DNA of 21,572 nucleotides from an uncultured Eubacteriales bacterium (GCA_900544525.1 UQVN01000022.1:1-21572); one strand, 5' to 3'. Counted from the first letter of the stretch, positions 1 to 8,309 are shown. Made by a program: numbers and translations. Notes: a model not told the origin generated them from the letters alone.

Positions 1-1772
1 TTTTATTAATGGACGGAGCAATGGAGACTTATTTTGATGTATTAGAGGATAAAAAGGAATCCATTGCAGAAAGAGCAAATGAAATGGATCCCAATTTAAT
101 CAAGCGGATTCATCGGTCGTATATTGAAAAAGGGGCAATGTTGATTCGAACGAATACGTTTGCAGTGAATCATGTATTCTTTCCAAAAAGAGAAGAAATA
201 AGAAAATGCATTCATCTAGCTTATGAAATTGCAACAGAAGCAGTAGAAGAGTCCCAAAAAGATGTATGGATTGGAGCGTCCATTGGACCGATTCCAGAAG
301 ATGGAGAATTAGAAGATCGAGAACAGCTTTTAAAAGAATATGAATTTATTTGTGATAGCTTTTTAGAGATGGGATGTAAAATCTTTATCTTTGAGACATT
401 TACCGTATGGGAAGATGTTGTGAAAATTGCTCAATATTTAAAAGAGAAAGATGAAAATTTATTTATTATGGGACATTTCCATTTTAATAAGATGGGGTAT
501 ACAAAAGAAGGGCTTAGTATCCAAAGATTTGTCAATCTCGTTGGATGTCAAAAGGAGTTAGATGCTTATGGCTTTAACTGTGGAATTGGAGCCTCTCACT
601 TGTATCAGTTGTTAGAAAAGGTAACATTTCCAAGCAATAAATACTTAAGTTGCATTCCAAATTCTGGATATCCTTATCGGATGCGAGGAAAGAAAATTTA
701 TTCCGATAGTCCCCTTTATTTTGCAGAGCAGATGGAGAAAGTGGTAACCCTTGGTGCCAATATTATTGGGGCTTGTTGTGGGTCAAGACCAAGCTATATT
801 GAAAAACTAAAGGAAACGATTGATCTTCATCATGTATATGAAAAAAAGATTAAGCAAGGAAAAGAAGAGGAGATCGTTTTTTCTAACGATCAACAAAACC
901 CGTTTTTAGCCAAATTAAATCGTGGGAAGAAAGTGATTGCGGTAGAGCTAGATCCTCCGTTTAACCACGATGCGAAAAAGTTGTTAAAAGGAGCAGAGCT
1001 TCTTGCAGGAGAAGAAGTTGACATATTGACACTTGCGGACTCTCCATTAGCAAGGGCGAGGGCAGATTCTATCCAAATGGCAATTCGGATTCAAAATGAA
1101 ACAGGAGTGACGGTAATGCCTCATATTTGTTGTCGAGATAAAAATAGAATTGCCATGCGTTCCCAAGTAATAGGCGCTCATATTAATGGAATTCGTAATT
1201 TATTAGTGATAACAGGAGATCCAATTGATCGAGGAGAGGAAGATCGAATCAAGATGGTCTATAACTTTAACTCCATTCGGCTTATGGATTATATCAAAGA
1301 TATGAATGTGGAATTATTCCAAGAAGAACCAATGGTATATGGTGGGGCATTAAACTATAGTGGTGCTAATGTAAAGGCGATTATTGAACGAATGGAAAAG
1401 AAAATCGAAGCAGGGTGTAGCTATTTTCTTACACAGCCAGTGTATTCAAAAGAAGATATGGAGAGAATTCGTTACATAAAAGAAAAGGTGAATACAAAAA
1501 TTTTATGTGGGATTATGCCTCTTGTTAGTTATAAAAATGCTAGATTTATCCGAAATGAAATGCCAGGAATTCATGTTCCAGATGAGATTTTTGAACAGTA
1601 TCATGAGGAGATGACAAGAGAGGAGTCAGAGGAAATTGCAGTGAATATTTCTGTGGATATCGCTCTTAAAATGAAAGATATCGCCGATGGATATTATTTT
1701 ATGACACCCTTTAATCGCGTGAAATTAATTGCGAGAATTCTTAAAAAATTGCGAGAAGAACTAGGGGAATAA
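1..1772 (+). CDS. Bifunctional homocysteine S-methyltransferase / 5,10-methylenetetrahydrofolate reductase (5'-partial)
   Basis: Two-domain one-carbon enzyme resembling Bacillus YitJ. Counting from the ATG at 9, residues 1-290 are a homocysteine S-methyltransferase barrel with the three zinc-ligand cysteines (C191 in GFNCGIG; C256-C257 in GACCGS). Residues 308-587 are a MetF-type flavin reductase (start VIAVELDPP, NLLVITGDPI, FLTQPVY), which makes 5-methyl-THF. The frame stays open upstream of the ATG at 9 (two Leu codons from base 3). Family members carry about ten residues before the DGAM motif, so the true start lies outside the window and the ATG at 9 is internal. The stop is 23 bp before metH, so the reductase probably feeds methyl-THF to the next gene. 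What the methyltransferase domain does beside a complete MetH is unclear; a role with S-methylmethionine or another donor is possible. Confidence 0.93.
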   Translation, partial: LLMDGAMETYFDVLEDKKESIAERANEMDPNLIKRIHRSYIEKGAMLIRTNTFAVNHVFFPKREEIRKCIHLAYEIATEAVEESQKDVWIGASIGPIPEDGELEDREQLLKEYEFICDSFLEMGCKIFIFETFTVWEDVVKIAQYLKEKDENLFIMGHFHFNKMGYTKEGLSIQRFVNLVGCQKELDAYGFNCGIGASHLYQLLEKVTFPSNKYLSCIPNSGYPYRMRGKKIYSDSPLYFAEQMEKVVTLGANIIGACCGSRPSYIEKLKETIDLHHVYEKKIKQGKEEEIVFSNDQQNPFLAKLNRGKKVIAVELDPPFNHDAKKLLKGAELLAGEEVDILTLADSPLARARADSIQMAIRIQNETGVTVMPHICCRDKNRIAMRSQVIGAHINGIRNLLVITGDPIDRGEEDRIKMVYNFNSIRLMDYIKDMNVELFQEEPMVYGGALNYSGANVKAIIERMEKKIEAGCSYFLTQPVYSKEDMERIRYIKEKVNTKILCGIMPLVSYKNARFIRNEMPGIHVPDEIFEQYHEEMTREESEEIAVNISVDIALKMKDIADGYYFMTPFNRVKLIARILKKLREELGE

Positions 1773-1795
1773 AATGGAGTAGAGGAGTTAAAACG

Positions 1796-4207
1796 ATGAC
1801 AAAAGAACAGTTAAAACAATTGATAGAACAGGGAATCGTCTATATCGATGGGGCTACTGGAACGAATTTACAAAAAGCGGGAATGGAAACAGGCGAATGT
1901 CCAGAAAAGTGGATTTTAGACCATGAAGATGTGATGATAGACCTGCAAAAAAGTTACTTTGATGCAGGAAGTCATATTGTATTAGCACCAACCTTCACTG
2001 CCAATCGTGTAAAGTTAGAAGAATATGGTCTGGCCGATCGAATAGAAGAAATTAATAAAAGATTAGTAGCTCTTTCAAAAAAGGCAGCCAATGGGCGAGG
2101 ATATGTGGCTGGCGATATGACAATGACAGGGGAACAGCTCTATCCAATCGGAACACTACGTTTTGAAGAATTGGTGGATATTTATAAGGAGCAGGCAAAA
2201 TATTTAGTAGAAGCTGGAGTTGATTTATTTTTTATTGAGACAATGATGAGTTTATCCGAAGCAAGAGCCTGTGTGTTAGCCATTAAAGAGACAACAGATC
2301 TCCCAATTTTTGTGAGTATGACCTACAATGAAGATGGAAGAACTCTTTATGGAACAGATCCTGTGACAGCTACTATTGTATTAGAAAATTTAGGGGTTGA
2401 TGCGGTAGGAATTAACTGTTCCACTGGACCAAAAGAAATGATACCTCTTATCGAAGATATCAAGCGATATGCGGGGATTCCAATTATTGCAAAACCAAAT
2501 GCAGGGCTTCCAGAACTTGTGGATGGAGAGACCATTTATGCTATGACACCAGAAGAATTTGCCCAGTATGGAAAAGAGTTGATAAAGGCAGGAGCGTGTA
2601 TGCTAGGAGGATGTTGTGGAACGACACCACAACATATAAAAGCCCTTGTAGAGGCAACAAAGACGATGGAGACGTTACCGATAAAAAAACGCAGTTATCG
2701 TGCAGTTACATCAGAACGACAGACCACATTTTTTGAGCCTTATGGCACGTTTCAAGTCATCGGAGAGCGGATTAATCCAACTGGTAAGAAAAAGTTACAA
2801 GAGCAACTTAGAGAAGGCAATTTTGATCTTGTCGTTGAAATGGCAGAAGATCAAGAAATGCAAGGTGCTAGTATTTTAGATATCAATATGGGAATGAATG
2901 GAATTGATGAAAAAGAGATGATGGAAAAGGCCATTTATGAAGTGACAATGGCATCAAACCTACCTCTTTGTATTGATTCTAGTCATATTGATGTCATTGA
3001 GGCCGCTCTTCGCATTTATCCAGGGCGAGCGTTGATTAATTCCATTTCCTTAGAAAAAGAAAAGTATGAGCGCTTGATTCCGATTGCAAAAAAATATGGG
3101 GCTATGTTTATTTTACTCCCACTTTCGGATAAAGGTCTTCCAAAAGACTTAGAAGAGAAAAAAGAAGTCATTCATACGGTGTTAAAGAGAGCCTATTCTT
3201 TTGGGTTTACAAAAGAAGATGTCATTATAGATGGTCTTGTGGCAACGGTAGGTGCTAATAAAAAAGCAGCCATTGAAACGTTAGAAACCATTCGATATTG
3301 TACCGAACAATTGGGAATTTGTACGGTTTGTGGATTGTCCAATATTTCGTTTGGACTTCCAGAGCGTTCTTATGTAAACAGTGCGTTTTTAACGATGGCG
3401 ATTGCCAATGGACTTACGATGGCGATTGCGAACCCGTCCCAACAACTGTTAATGAATTTAGCATTTGCAACGGATCTTTTGATGAATAAAGAAGAAAGTG
3501 ATATTCGATATATTGATCGTATGAGTCGGTTGAGTAAAGAAGAGGAAGAAGAGAAGGGGCAAAAACTTGATAGTACAATGCCAAAAGTATATGAGTGTGT
3601 CGTAAAGGGAAATAAAAGCTCCATCATTAATGAAGTAAAAGAAGAATTAGCCCTTGGAAGACAAGCAGGAGAAATTATCAATGAATTTTTAATTCCTGCC
3701 ATCAATCAGGTAGGGGTATTATTTGAACAGCAAAAATATTTCTTACCACAGCTTATTTCCAGTGCAGAAACGATGAAAACAGCCATTGAATATTTAGAAC
3801 CAATGCTTGAGAAAAAAGAAAATGGGGATGCGATGCCAACGATTGTTATGGCGACAGTAGAAGGAGATATCCATGATATTGGAAAAAATCTAGTTGTTCT
3901 TATGTTAAAAAATTATGGATTTCACGTCATCGATCTTGGGAAAGATGTGAGTAAAGAGAAAATTTTAGAAACCGCCATTGCTGAAAAAGCGGACATTATT
4001 GGATTATCCGCTTTGATGACAACGACTATGATGCGAATGAAAGATGTGGTAGAATATCGGAATCAATTAGGAGTCGATGTAAAAATTATTATTGGAGGTG
4101 CTGTTATCACCAATAGTTTTGCAAAAGAAATAGGAGCGGATGGCTATTCAAAAGATGCAGCAGAAGCGGTAAAATTAGTGCAAAAGTTAATGGGCATATC
4201 TTCTTGA
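1796..4207 (+). CDS. metH: Cobalamin-dependent methionine synthase lacking the reactivation domain
   Basis: Transfers the methyl of 5-methyl-THF to homocysteine through cobalamin. Modules in order: homocysteine-binding barrel, residues 1-290 (zinc ligands C208 in GINCSTG, C273-C274 in GGCCGT); pterin-binding domain, about 315-575 (VIGERINPTG, LDINMG, CIDSS); B12 cap helices, about 595-675; Rossmann B12 domain, about 681-803, with DIHDIG at 691-696, H693 being the lower cobalt ligand. At 803 residues it is much shorter than the about 1,200-residue E. coli enzyme and ends after the B12 domain. The C-terminal AdoMet-binding reactivation module is therefore absent; in other Clostridia it is a separate protein, and I see none here. 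The ATG at 1796 follows a GGAGTAGAGGAG ribosome site. Probably co-transcribed with the upstream fused reductase. Confidence 0.96.
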   Translation: MTKEQLKQLIEQGIVYIDGATGTNLQKAGMETGECPEKWILDHEDVMIDLQKSYFDAGSHIVLAPTFTANRVKLEEYGLADRIEEINKRLVALSKKAANGRGYVAGDMTMTGEQLYPIGTLRFEELVDIYKEQAKYLVEAGVDLFFIETMMSLSEARACVLAIKETTDLPIFVSMTYNEDGRTLYGTDPVTATIVLENLGVDAVGINCSTGPKEMIPLIEDIKRYAGIPIIAKPNAGLPELVDGETIYAMTPEEFAQYGKELIKAGACMLGGCCGTTPQHIKALVEATKTMETLPIKKRSYRAVTSERQTTFFEPYGTFQVIGERINPTGKKKLQEQLREGNFDLVVEMAEDQEMQGASILDINMGMNGIDEKEMMEKAIYEVTMASNLPLCIDSSHIDVIEAALRIYPGRALINSISLEKEKYERLIPIAKKYGAMFILLPLSDKGLPKDLEEKKEVIHTVLKRAYSFGFTKEDVIIDGLVATVGANKKAAIETLETIRYCTEQLGICTVCGLSNISFGLPERSYVNSAFLTMAIANGLTMAIANPSQQLLMNLAFATDLLMNKEESDIRYIDRMSRLSKEEEEEKGQKLDSTMPKVYECVVKGNKSSIINEVKEELALGRQAGEIINEFLIPAINQVGVLFEQQKYFLPQLISSAETMKTAIEYLEPMLEKKENGDAMPTIVMATVEGDIHDIGKNLVVLMLKNYGFHVIDLGKDVSKEKILETAIAEKADIIGLSALMTTTMMRMKDVVEYRNQLGVDVKIIIGGAVITNSFAKEIGADGYSKDAAEAVKLVQKLMGISS

Positions 4208-4244
4208 CATAAAAAGAAGAAACGATGAAAAGGAGGCGAATTTT

Positions 4245-5195
4245 GTGGAGAAAAAGAAGGAACAAGGAAAAGGATACCAAGTGGATTTGGTGATTCCTGT
4301 TTATAAGCCAACAAAGGAATTTCAAAAGACATTAAAGAGAATTGAGGCACAGACGAGAAAACCAGATCGTATTATTTTAATCAATACAGAGAAAAAATAT
4401 TTCGATGCTTCTTGTTTAGAGGGAATTTCCAATGTGGAAGTCCATCATATTAAAAAAGAAGAGTTTGATCATGGTGGCACGAGAAATCAGGCAGCGAAGT
4501 TATCCAGTGCGGATATTATTATTTTTATGACACAAGATGCGATTCCAGCCAATCAACATATGATAGAAGCTTTATTACAGCCGTTTGAAGATGAACAGGT
4601 CAGTGTTGTTTATGGAAGACAGATGGCAGATAAGAAAAAAAGTCCTATTGAGGCTTATACAAGAACGTTTAATTATCCAACCATTAGCAAAAAGAAGACG
4701 AAGGAGGATTTAGACACTCTTGGCATTAAAACCTTTTTTTGCTCCAATGTGTGCGCCGCCTATCGAAAGAAAGATTACGATCAGGCAGGAGGATTTGTAA
4801 CAGAAACCATTTTCAACGAAGATATGATTTTAGCCTCTAAATTTATTGAAATGGGAAAGGCAGTTTATTATTGTTCCGATGCAAAAGTTTGGCATTGGCA
4901 TGATTATTCGGCAATGGAACAATTTCATAGAAATTTTGATTTAGCGGTTTCTCAACAGACGTATGGAGGCTTGTTTTTAAAAGTAAAATCTGAAAGCGAA
5001 GGAATTCGATTAGTGATTTCTACGTTAAAACATTTACTCCATACAGGGAAATGGTACTTGATTCCAAAGTTGATTTGGCAAAGTGGATGGAAGTTTTTGG
5101 GATATCGTTTTGGAAAATCTTATGAAAAACTTCCAAAATGGTTGATTAAAAAATGTACAATGAATCCGAGTTATTGGGAGAAAATCTTTCAATAA
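4245..5195 (+). CDS. GT2 glycosyltransferase, rhamnosyltransferase-like
   Basis: Cytoplasmic GT-A glycosyltransferase of 316 residues, probably building a surface polysaccharide. Visible motifs: nucleotide-binding start DLVIPVYKP (14-22); FDHGGTRN (74-81), very typical of rhamnosyltransferases of the RgpF/WbbL kind; TQDAIP (96-101) in the metal-binding DXD position; and NEDM (191-194), the likely catalytic-base region. It ends without membrane helices. Translation starts at GTG 4245, chosen because AGGAGG at 4231-4236 sits 8 bp upstream and no ATG lies at a suitable distance. It lies 37 bp after metH, but function groups it with the following LCP gene. dTDP-rhamnose is the probable donor; the exact sugar and acceptor cannot be told. 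Confidence 0.88.
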   Translation: MEKKKEQGKGYQVDLVIPVYKPTKEFQKTLKRIEAQTRKPDRIILINTEKKYFDASCLEGISNVEVHHIKKEEFDHGGTRNQAAKLSSADIIIFMTQDAIPANQHMIEALLQPFEDEQVSVVYGRQMADKKKSPIEAYTRTFNYPTISKKKTKEDLDTLGIKTFFCSNVCAAYRKKDYDQAGGFVTETIFNEDMILASKFIEMGKAVYYCSDAKVWHWHDYSAMEQFHRNFDLAVSQQTYGGLFLKVKSESEGIRLVISTLKHLLHTGKWYLIPKLIWQSGWKFLGYRFGKSYEKLPKWLIKKCTMNPSYWEKIFQ

Positions 5196-5238
5196 CGAGT
5201 CTTTTTTGAGTCTTTTTTCTAAAAAACGATAAAACTTG

Positions 5239-5267
5239 TTGCAGTAAGAGGAAAATTATTGTATCTT
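5239..5267 (+). promoter_or_regulatory. Weak candidate sigma-A promoter for the LCP gene
   Basis: TTGCAG (5239-5244), a 17-bp spacer, then TATCTT (5262-5267) in the 116-bp gap before the LCP gene. Only 3/6 and 4/6 consensus matches, so this is a guess supported mainly by position. Confidence 0.25.
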
Positions 5268-5311
5268 CATAAAATAATGAAAATAAAATAGAAAATACAG
5301 GAGGTTTTCGA

Positions 5312-6358
5312 ATGGCTCAAAGTAAACCAAAGAGGAAGATTCGACCTTGGAAAGTAGTTGTAATAGGCATACTTCTCCTAATTTCCAGTTTCGTCGGAGG
5401 AAAAATTGGATATTTGCAATATGAACTGACAAGTGTCATTCAACGTGGGGAAGTCTCGTTTCAAGAGATGGAGGTGGATGCGGCAACCCTTTATGATAAG
5501 GACATTATCAATATTTTATTGATCGGTGCCGATTCACGAGAGGAGTGGAACGATTCGGGGCGTTCGGATTCTTCCATGATCGCCACTCTTGATATGAAAA
5601 ATGGACAGTTAAAGCTTACTTCTTTAATGCGCGATATGTATATTGATATTCCAGGGCATGAAAAGAATCGTTTTAATGCTGCTTATAAGTTTGGTGGAGT
5701 CTCTTTGTTAAATCAAACGATCGCGCAAAACTTTAATATTCGTTTGGATGGATATGTCATTGTGGATTTTAAAGCCTTTCGTGACGTGATTGATGAACTC
5801 GGTGGCGTTACTATCACATTGACAGAAGTAGAGGCCAACTATTTGAACAATGCTTATCATGGAAAAATTCAGGTAAAAGAAGGAAAACAGGTGCTATCAG
5901 GAAAAGAGGCATTGGCTTATACAAGAATCCGACAAGTTCCTACTAGCACAGGGAAACTCTATGACTTTGGAAGAACAGAGAGACAAAGAACTGTGTTAAA
6001 TTCTCTTTTTGAAAAATTTAAAAATCAAAGTTTTGGAGAGCTAACGAATATTTTGAAAATGGTATTGAGCAATGTGACAACAGATTTATCCAATAAACAA
6101 ATCAGTAGTTTAGCATTTTCTGTATTAAAAATAGAAGATAAAGAAATTAAACAACTTTGTGTGCCGATGGAAGGGACTTATACGGATATTAAAGTCGTTC
6201 TTCCTGCAACAACGCTGCCTGCAAAAGTATTGGACGTTGATGTAGAGGCCAATAAAGAAGGAATTGAAGATTTTATTTTCAATAAATATGAAGAGCCTTC
6301 TGGGCAACAAGATGGGACAGAGAAAATAGATGAAAGTACCCAAACAGAAATGCCATAA
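5312..6358 (+). CDS. LytR-CpsA-Psr (LCP) family glycopolymer transferase
   Basis: LCP proteins move undecaprenyl-diphosphate-linked glycopolymers (teichoic acids, capsule, rhamnose polymers) onto peptidoglycan outside the membrane. The 348-residue protein has a basic N-terminus, one membrane helix at about 14-34, and an extracellular LCP domain from about 67. Conserved features are NILLIGADSR (67-76) with D74 and R76, GRSDSSMI (83-90), SLMRDMYIDIPG (104-115) with R107/D108, and NRFNAAY (119-125); these charged residues bind the pyrophosphate and metal in the family. The C-terminal tail after about 325 is low-complexity and acidic. The ATG at 5312 follows a good GGAGG site. The neighbouring rhamnosyltransferase-like gene suggests a shared cell-wall glycopolymer route; this is inferred from position. 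Confidence 0.93.
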   Translation: MAQSKPKRKIRPWKVVVIGILLLISSFVGGKIGYLQYELTSVIQRGEVSFQEMEVDAATLYDKDIINILLIGADSREEWNDSGRSDSSMIATLDMKNGQLKLTSLMRDMYIDIPGHEKNRFNAAYKFGGVSLLNQTIAQNFNIRLDGYVIVDFKAFRDVIDELGGVTITLTEVEANYLNNAYHGKIQVKEGKQVLSGKEALAYTRIRQVPTSTGKLYDFGRTERQRTVLNSLFEKFKNQSFGELTNILKMVLSNVTTDLSNKQISSLAFSVLKIEDKEIKQLCVPMEGTYTDIKVVLPATTLPAKVLDVDVEANKEGIEDFIFNKYEEPSGQQDGTEKIDESTQTEMP

Positions 6359-6398
6359 AAGGTTTTAGAATCCTGTTTGAATAGAAAGGGGAAAATGT

Positions 6399-6950
6399 AT
6401 GAATACAAATCAAATGACATTATCGCTACTTGTTGACAATAATCCTGGAGTATTAAGTCGAGTTTCTGGGTTATTTAGTCGAAGAGGATACAATATCGAA
6501 AGCATTACCGCAGGAGTAACACAAGATCCAGAGCTTACAAGAATTACAGTGGTGGCTTCTGGCGACAATCTTGTGTTAGAACAAATTCGTAAGCAGATTT
6601 CAAAACTGGTAGAAGTTCGTAAAATTATTACCATGAATCCAGAACAATCGGTGCGTAGAGAGCTTATGCTTGTGAAGGTAGGCGTTGATAAAAAGGAGAA
6701 GCAAGAAGCGATTGCAATTGCTAATATTTTCCGTGCGAAAATTGTCGATGTGGCTTCGGATTCTCTTATGATGGAAATTACAGGAACAATTAATAAATTA
6801 GACGCATTTTTAGACCTGTTAAAAGATTTTGAAATTAAAGAGATGGTAAGAACAGGAATCACAGCATTAAGCCGTGGTGCTTATGAAGGAACCATTCGTC
6901 CAGACGATCCTGATGAGGTGGATTGGATTATTAACGTGGATAAATGTTAA
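6399..6950 (+). CDS. ilvN: Acetolactate synthase small (regulatory) subunit
   Basis: Regulatory subunit of acetohydroxyacid synthase, the first common enzyme of valine, leucine and isoleucine synthesis; the ACT domain binds valine for feedback control. Residues 4-80 are a clear ACT domain (DNNPGVLSRVSGLFSRRGYN at 13-32, then RITVV). The C-terminal ALS small-subunit domain follows (ELMLVKV through SRGAYEGTIRPDD). The 183 residues slightly exceed the usual 160-175 because of a tail ending NVDKC. The start has GAAAGGGG upstream and lies 40 bp after the LCP stop. The catalytic ilvB subunit is not adjacent and must be elsewhere. The next gene in the pathway, ilvC, follows after 204 bp with its own promoter. 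Confidence 0.95.
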   Translation: MNTNQMTLSLLVDNNPGVLSRVSGLFSRRGYNIESITAGVTQDPELTRITVVASGDNLVLEQIRKQISKLVEVRKIITMNPEQSVRRELMLVKVGVDKKEKQEAIAIANIFRAKIVDVASDSLMMEITGTINKLDAFLDLLKDFEIKEMVRTGITALSRGAYEGTIRPDDPDEVDWIINVDKC

Positions 6951-7004
6951 TCGTTCAAAAAAAAGATATAACTTATTATTATAACAAGTATTCTTAATAT
7001 GTAT

Positions 7005-7033
7005 TTCAATTATACCTAATGCTGTGCTATAGT
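7005..7033 (+). promoter_or_regulatory. Extended -10 promoter for ilvC
   Basis: TATAGT (7028-7033) is preceded by TGC (7025-7027), an extended -10 element. A weak -35, TTCAAT (7005-7010), lies 17 bp upstream. The predicted start near 7040 gives ilvC a 5' leader of about 115 nt. Confidence 0.5.
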
Positions 7034-7042
7034 AACGTTATG

Positions 7043-7129
7043 AAGAAACAGTCAATGTTCTTTATAAACGAAAACTCGACCAAGTCTTATCTATGTTGGA
7101 CGAAAGAATCAAAAAGGTTTGATACATAG
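7043..7129 (+). promoter_or_regulatory. Structured 5' leader of ilvC (candidate cis-regulatory RNA)
   Basis: Four pairings were found by eye in the leader. Hairpin AAGA(A)ACA/TGTTCTT spans 7043-7062. TCGACCAA (7076-7083) pairs TTGGACGA (7096-7103) with one A-A mismatch. Hairpin ATCAAA-AAGG-TTTGAT is perfect at 7108-7123. CTATGT (7091-7096) is complementary to ACATAG (7124-7129). The last pairing joins the loop of the second helix to sequence after the third, so it makes a pseudoknot or an alternative fold. The final arm ends 11 nt before the AGGAGG at 7141-7146. There is no U-tract and no T-box signature, so any control would act on translation. Some pairing is expected by chance in AT-rich DNA. 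Confidence 0.35.
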
Positions 7130-7154
7130 CATTTTATATTAGGAGGAAAAGAAA

Positions 7155-8165
7155 ATGGCAAAAATTTATTATCAAGAAGATTGTAATTTATCATTATTAG
7201 AAGGAAAAACAATCGCTGTTATCGGTTATGGAAGCCAAGGGCATGCACATGCATTAAATGCAAAAGAATCTGGTTGTCATGTAATTATTGGGTTATATGA
7301 AGGAAGTAAGTCTTGGGCAAAGGCAGAAGCTGCTGGATTTGAAGTGTATACAGCGGCAGAGGCAGCAAAAAAAGCCGATGTTATTATGATTTTAATCAAT
7401 GATGAAAAACAAGCAAAATTATATAAAGAATCCATCGAACCAAACTTAGAAGAAGGCAATCTCTTAATGTTTGCACATGGTTTTGCGATTCATTTTGGCC
7501 AGATCGTTCCACCTAAAAATGTTGATGTTGCTATGATCGCACCAAAAGGACCTGGGCATACAGTAAGAAGCGAATATCAGATTGGAAGAGGGGTTCCTTG
7601 TTTAATCGCTGTACATCAAGATGCTACAGGAAAAGCTCATGAGATGGCACTTGCTTACGCATTGGCAATTGGCGGTGCAAGAGCAGGTGTTCTTCAAACA
7701 ACATTTAGAGAAGAGACAGAAACAGACCTCTTTGGAGAACAGGCAGTTCTCTGTGGTGGTGTAACTGCATTAATGAAAGCTGGTTTTGAAACATTAGTAG
7801 AAGCTGGATATGAACCAGAAAGCGCTTATTTTGAATGTATTCATGAGATGAAATTAATCGTAGATTTAATTTACGAAAGCGGTTTTAAAGGCATGAGATA
7901 TTCTATTTCCAATACCGCAGAATTTGGTGACTATATTACAGGACCAAAAATTGTGACAGAGGAAACAAAGAAAGCGATGAAACAGATTTTATCTGATATT
8001 CAAGATGGAACATTTGCGAAAAACTGGTTATTAGAAAACCAAGTAAACTGCCCACACTTCTTAGCCATGAGAAGAAGAGAAGCAAGTCATCAGTTAGAAC
8101 AAACAGGTGAAGAACTTCGTAAATTATACAGCTGGAATGATAGCAGTAAATTGATTGAAAACTAA
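7155..8165 (+). CDS. ilvC: Ketol-acid reductoisomerase, class I
   Basis: Converts acetolactate and acetohydroxybutyrate by Mg-dependent alkyl shift and NAD(P)H reduction, the second common step of branched-chain amino acid synthesis. Short (class I) form, 336 residues. The Rossmann domain carries GYGSQGHAHALN (24-35). The catalytic region has FAHGF (H108), TETDLFGEQAVLCGG with metal ligands D191 and E195, and the knotted C-terminal domain supplies E227 and E231. The cofactor loop reads GLYEGSKSW (46-54): Tyr48 stands where many NADPH enzymes have Arg, while S51 and S53, which can hold the 2'-phosphate, remain. Strong AGGAGG at 7141-7146. Transcribed from its own promoter with a structured leader and ended by the terminator at 8236-8309. 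Confidence 0.97.
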   Translation: MAKIYYQEDCNLSLLEGKTIAVIGYGSQGHAHALNAKESGCHVIIGLYEGSKSWAKAEAAGFEVYTAAEAAKKADVIMILINDEKQAKLYKESIEPNLEEGNLLMFAHGFAIHFGQIVPPKNVDVAMIAPKGPGHTVRSEYQIGRGVPCLIAVHQDATGKAHEMALAYALAIGGARAGVLQTTFREETETDLFGEQAVLCGGVTALMKAGFETLVEAGYEPESAYFECIHEMKLIVDLIYESGFKGMRYSISNTAEFGDYITGPKIVTEETKKAMKQILSDIQDGTFAKNWLLENQVNCPHFLAMRRREASHQLEQTGEELRKLYSWNDSSKLIEN

Positions 8166-8171
8166 AACAAA

Positions 8172-8221
8172 ACATTTTATGGTTTCCCGACAGAAACTGG
8201 AGACTTGTTCTCCTAAAATGT
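8172..8221 (+). ncRNA. Compact three-way-junction RNA fold in the ilvC 3' region (candidate)
   Basis: Thirty-six of 50 nt pair perfectly. P1 is ACATTTTA (8172-8179) with TAAAATGT (8214-8221). P2 is GTTTC (8182-8186) with GAAAC (8193-8197), loop CCGACA. P3 is GGAGA (8199-8203) with TCTCC (8209-8213), loop CTTGT. The junction strands are UG, U and none. It begins 7 nt after the ilvC stop and is followed by a terminator hairpin. I do not recognise it: the cores of hammerhead ribozymes and purine riboswitches are absent. It may be a 3'-end stability element. Confidence 0.35.
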
Positions 8222-8235
8222 GAAAACAAAACTTG

Positions 8236-8309
8236 AAAACATCTACAGTAAATTGATACGAGATAACTTTTAAAGTATCGTTCGCATCATTTTGCTGTAG
8301 ATGTTTTTT
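8236..8309 (+). terminator. Rho-independent terminator after ilvC
   Basis: A perfect 13-bp stem joins AAAACATCTACAG (8236-8248) and CTGTAGATGTTTT (8295-8307), running into a T-tract that ends at 8309. The 46-nt loop holds a second helix, GATAC (8255-8259) with GTATC (8275-8279). Its long loop is unusual for a simple terminator. Confidence 0.75.

Noticed and set aside
3385..3440. Short direct repeat in metH encoding TMAIAN twice
   Set aside because: It falls in the conserved end of the pterin domain where homologues carry similar repeated small residues, so it is likely not a recent duplication.
3370..3705. Open frame of 111 codons on the minus strand inside metH
   Set aside because: Shadow of the metH codons: metH is intact with all motifs, and the minus frame has no family resemblance or ribosome site. 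The same applies to minus-strand frames at 4107-4350, 6410-6862 and 17270-17735.
5196..5230. T-rich GAGTCTTTTTT repeated twice after the glycosyltransferase, as a terminator
   Set aside because: No GC-containing stem precedes the T-runs; only a weak A/T pairing is possible.
7040..7129. 29-codon frame in the ilvC leader as an attenuator peptide
   Set aside because: Its ATG coincides with the predicted transcription start, leaving no SD, and it is not enriched in Leu, Val or Ile codons. No terminator follows.
6951..7154. T-box leader before ilvC
   Set aside because: The conserved T-box sequence (GGTGGNACCGCG) and a terminator are absent.
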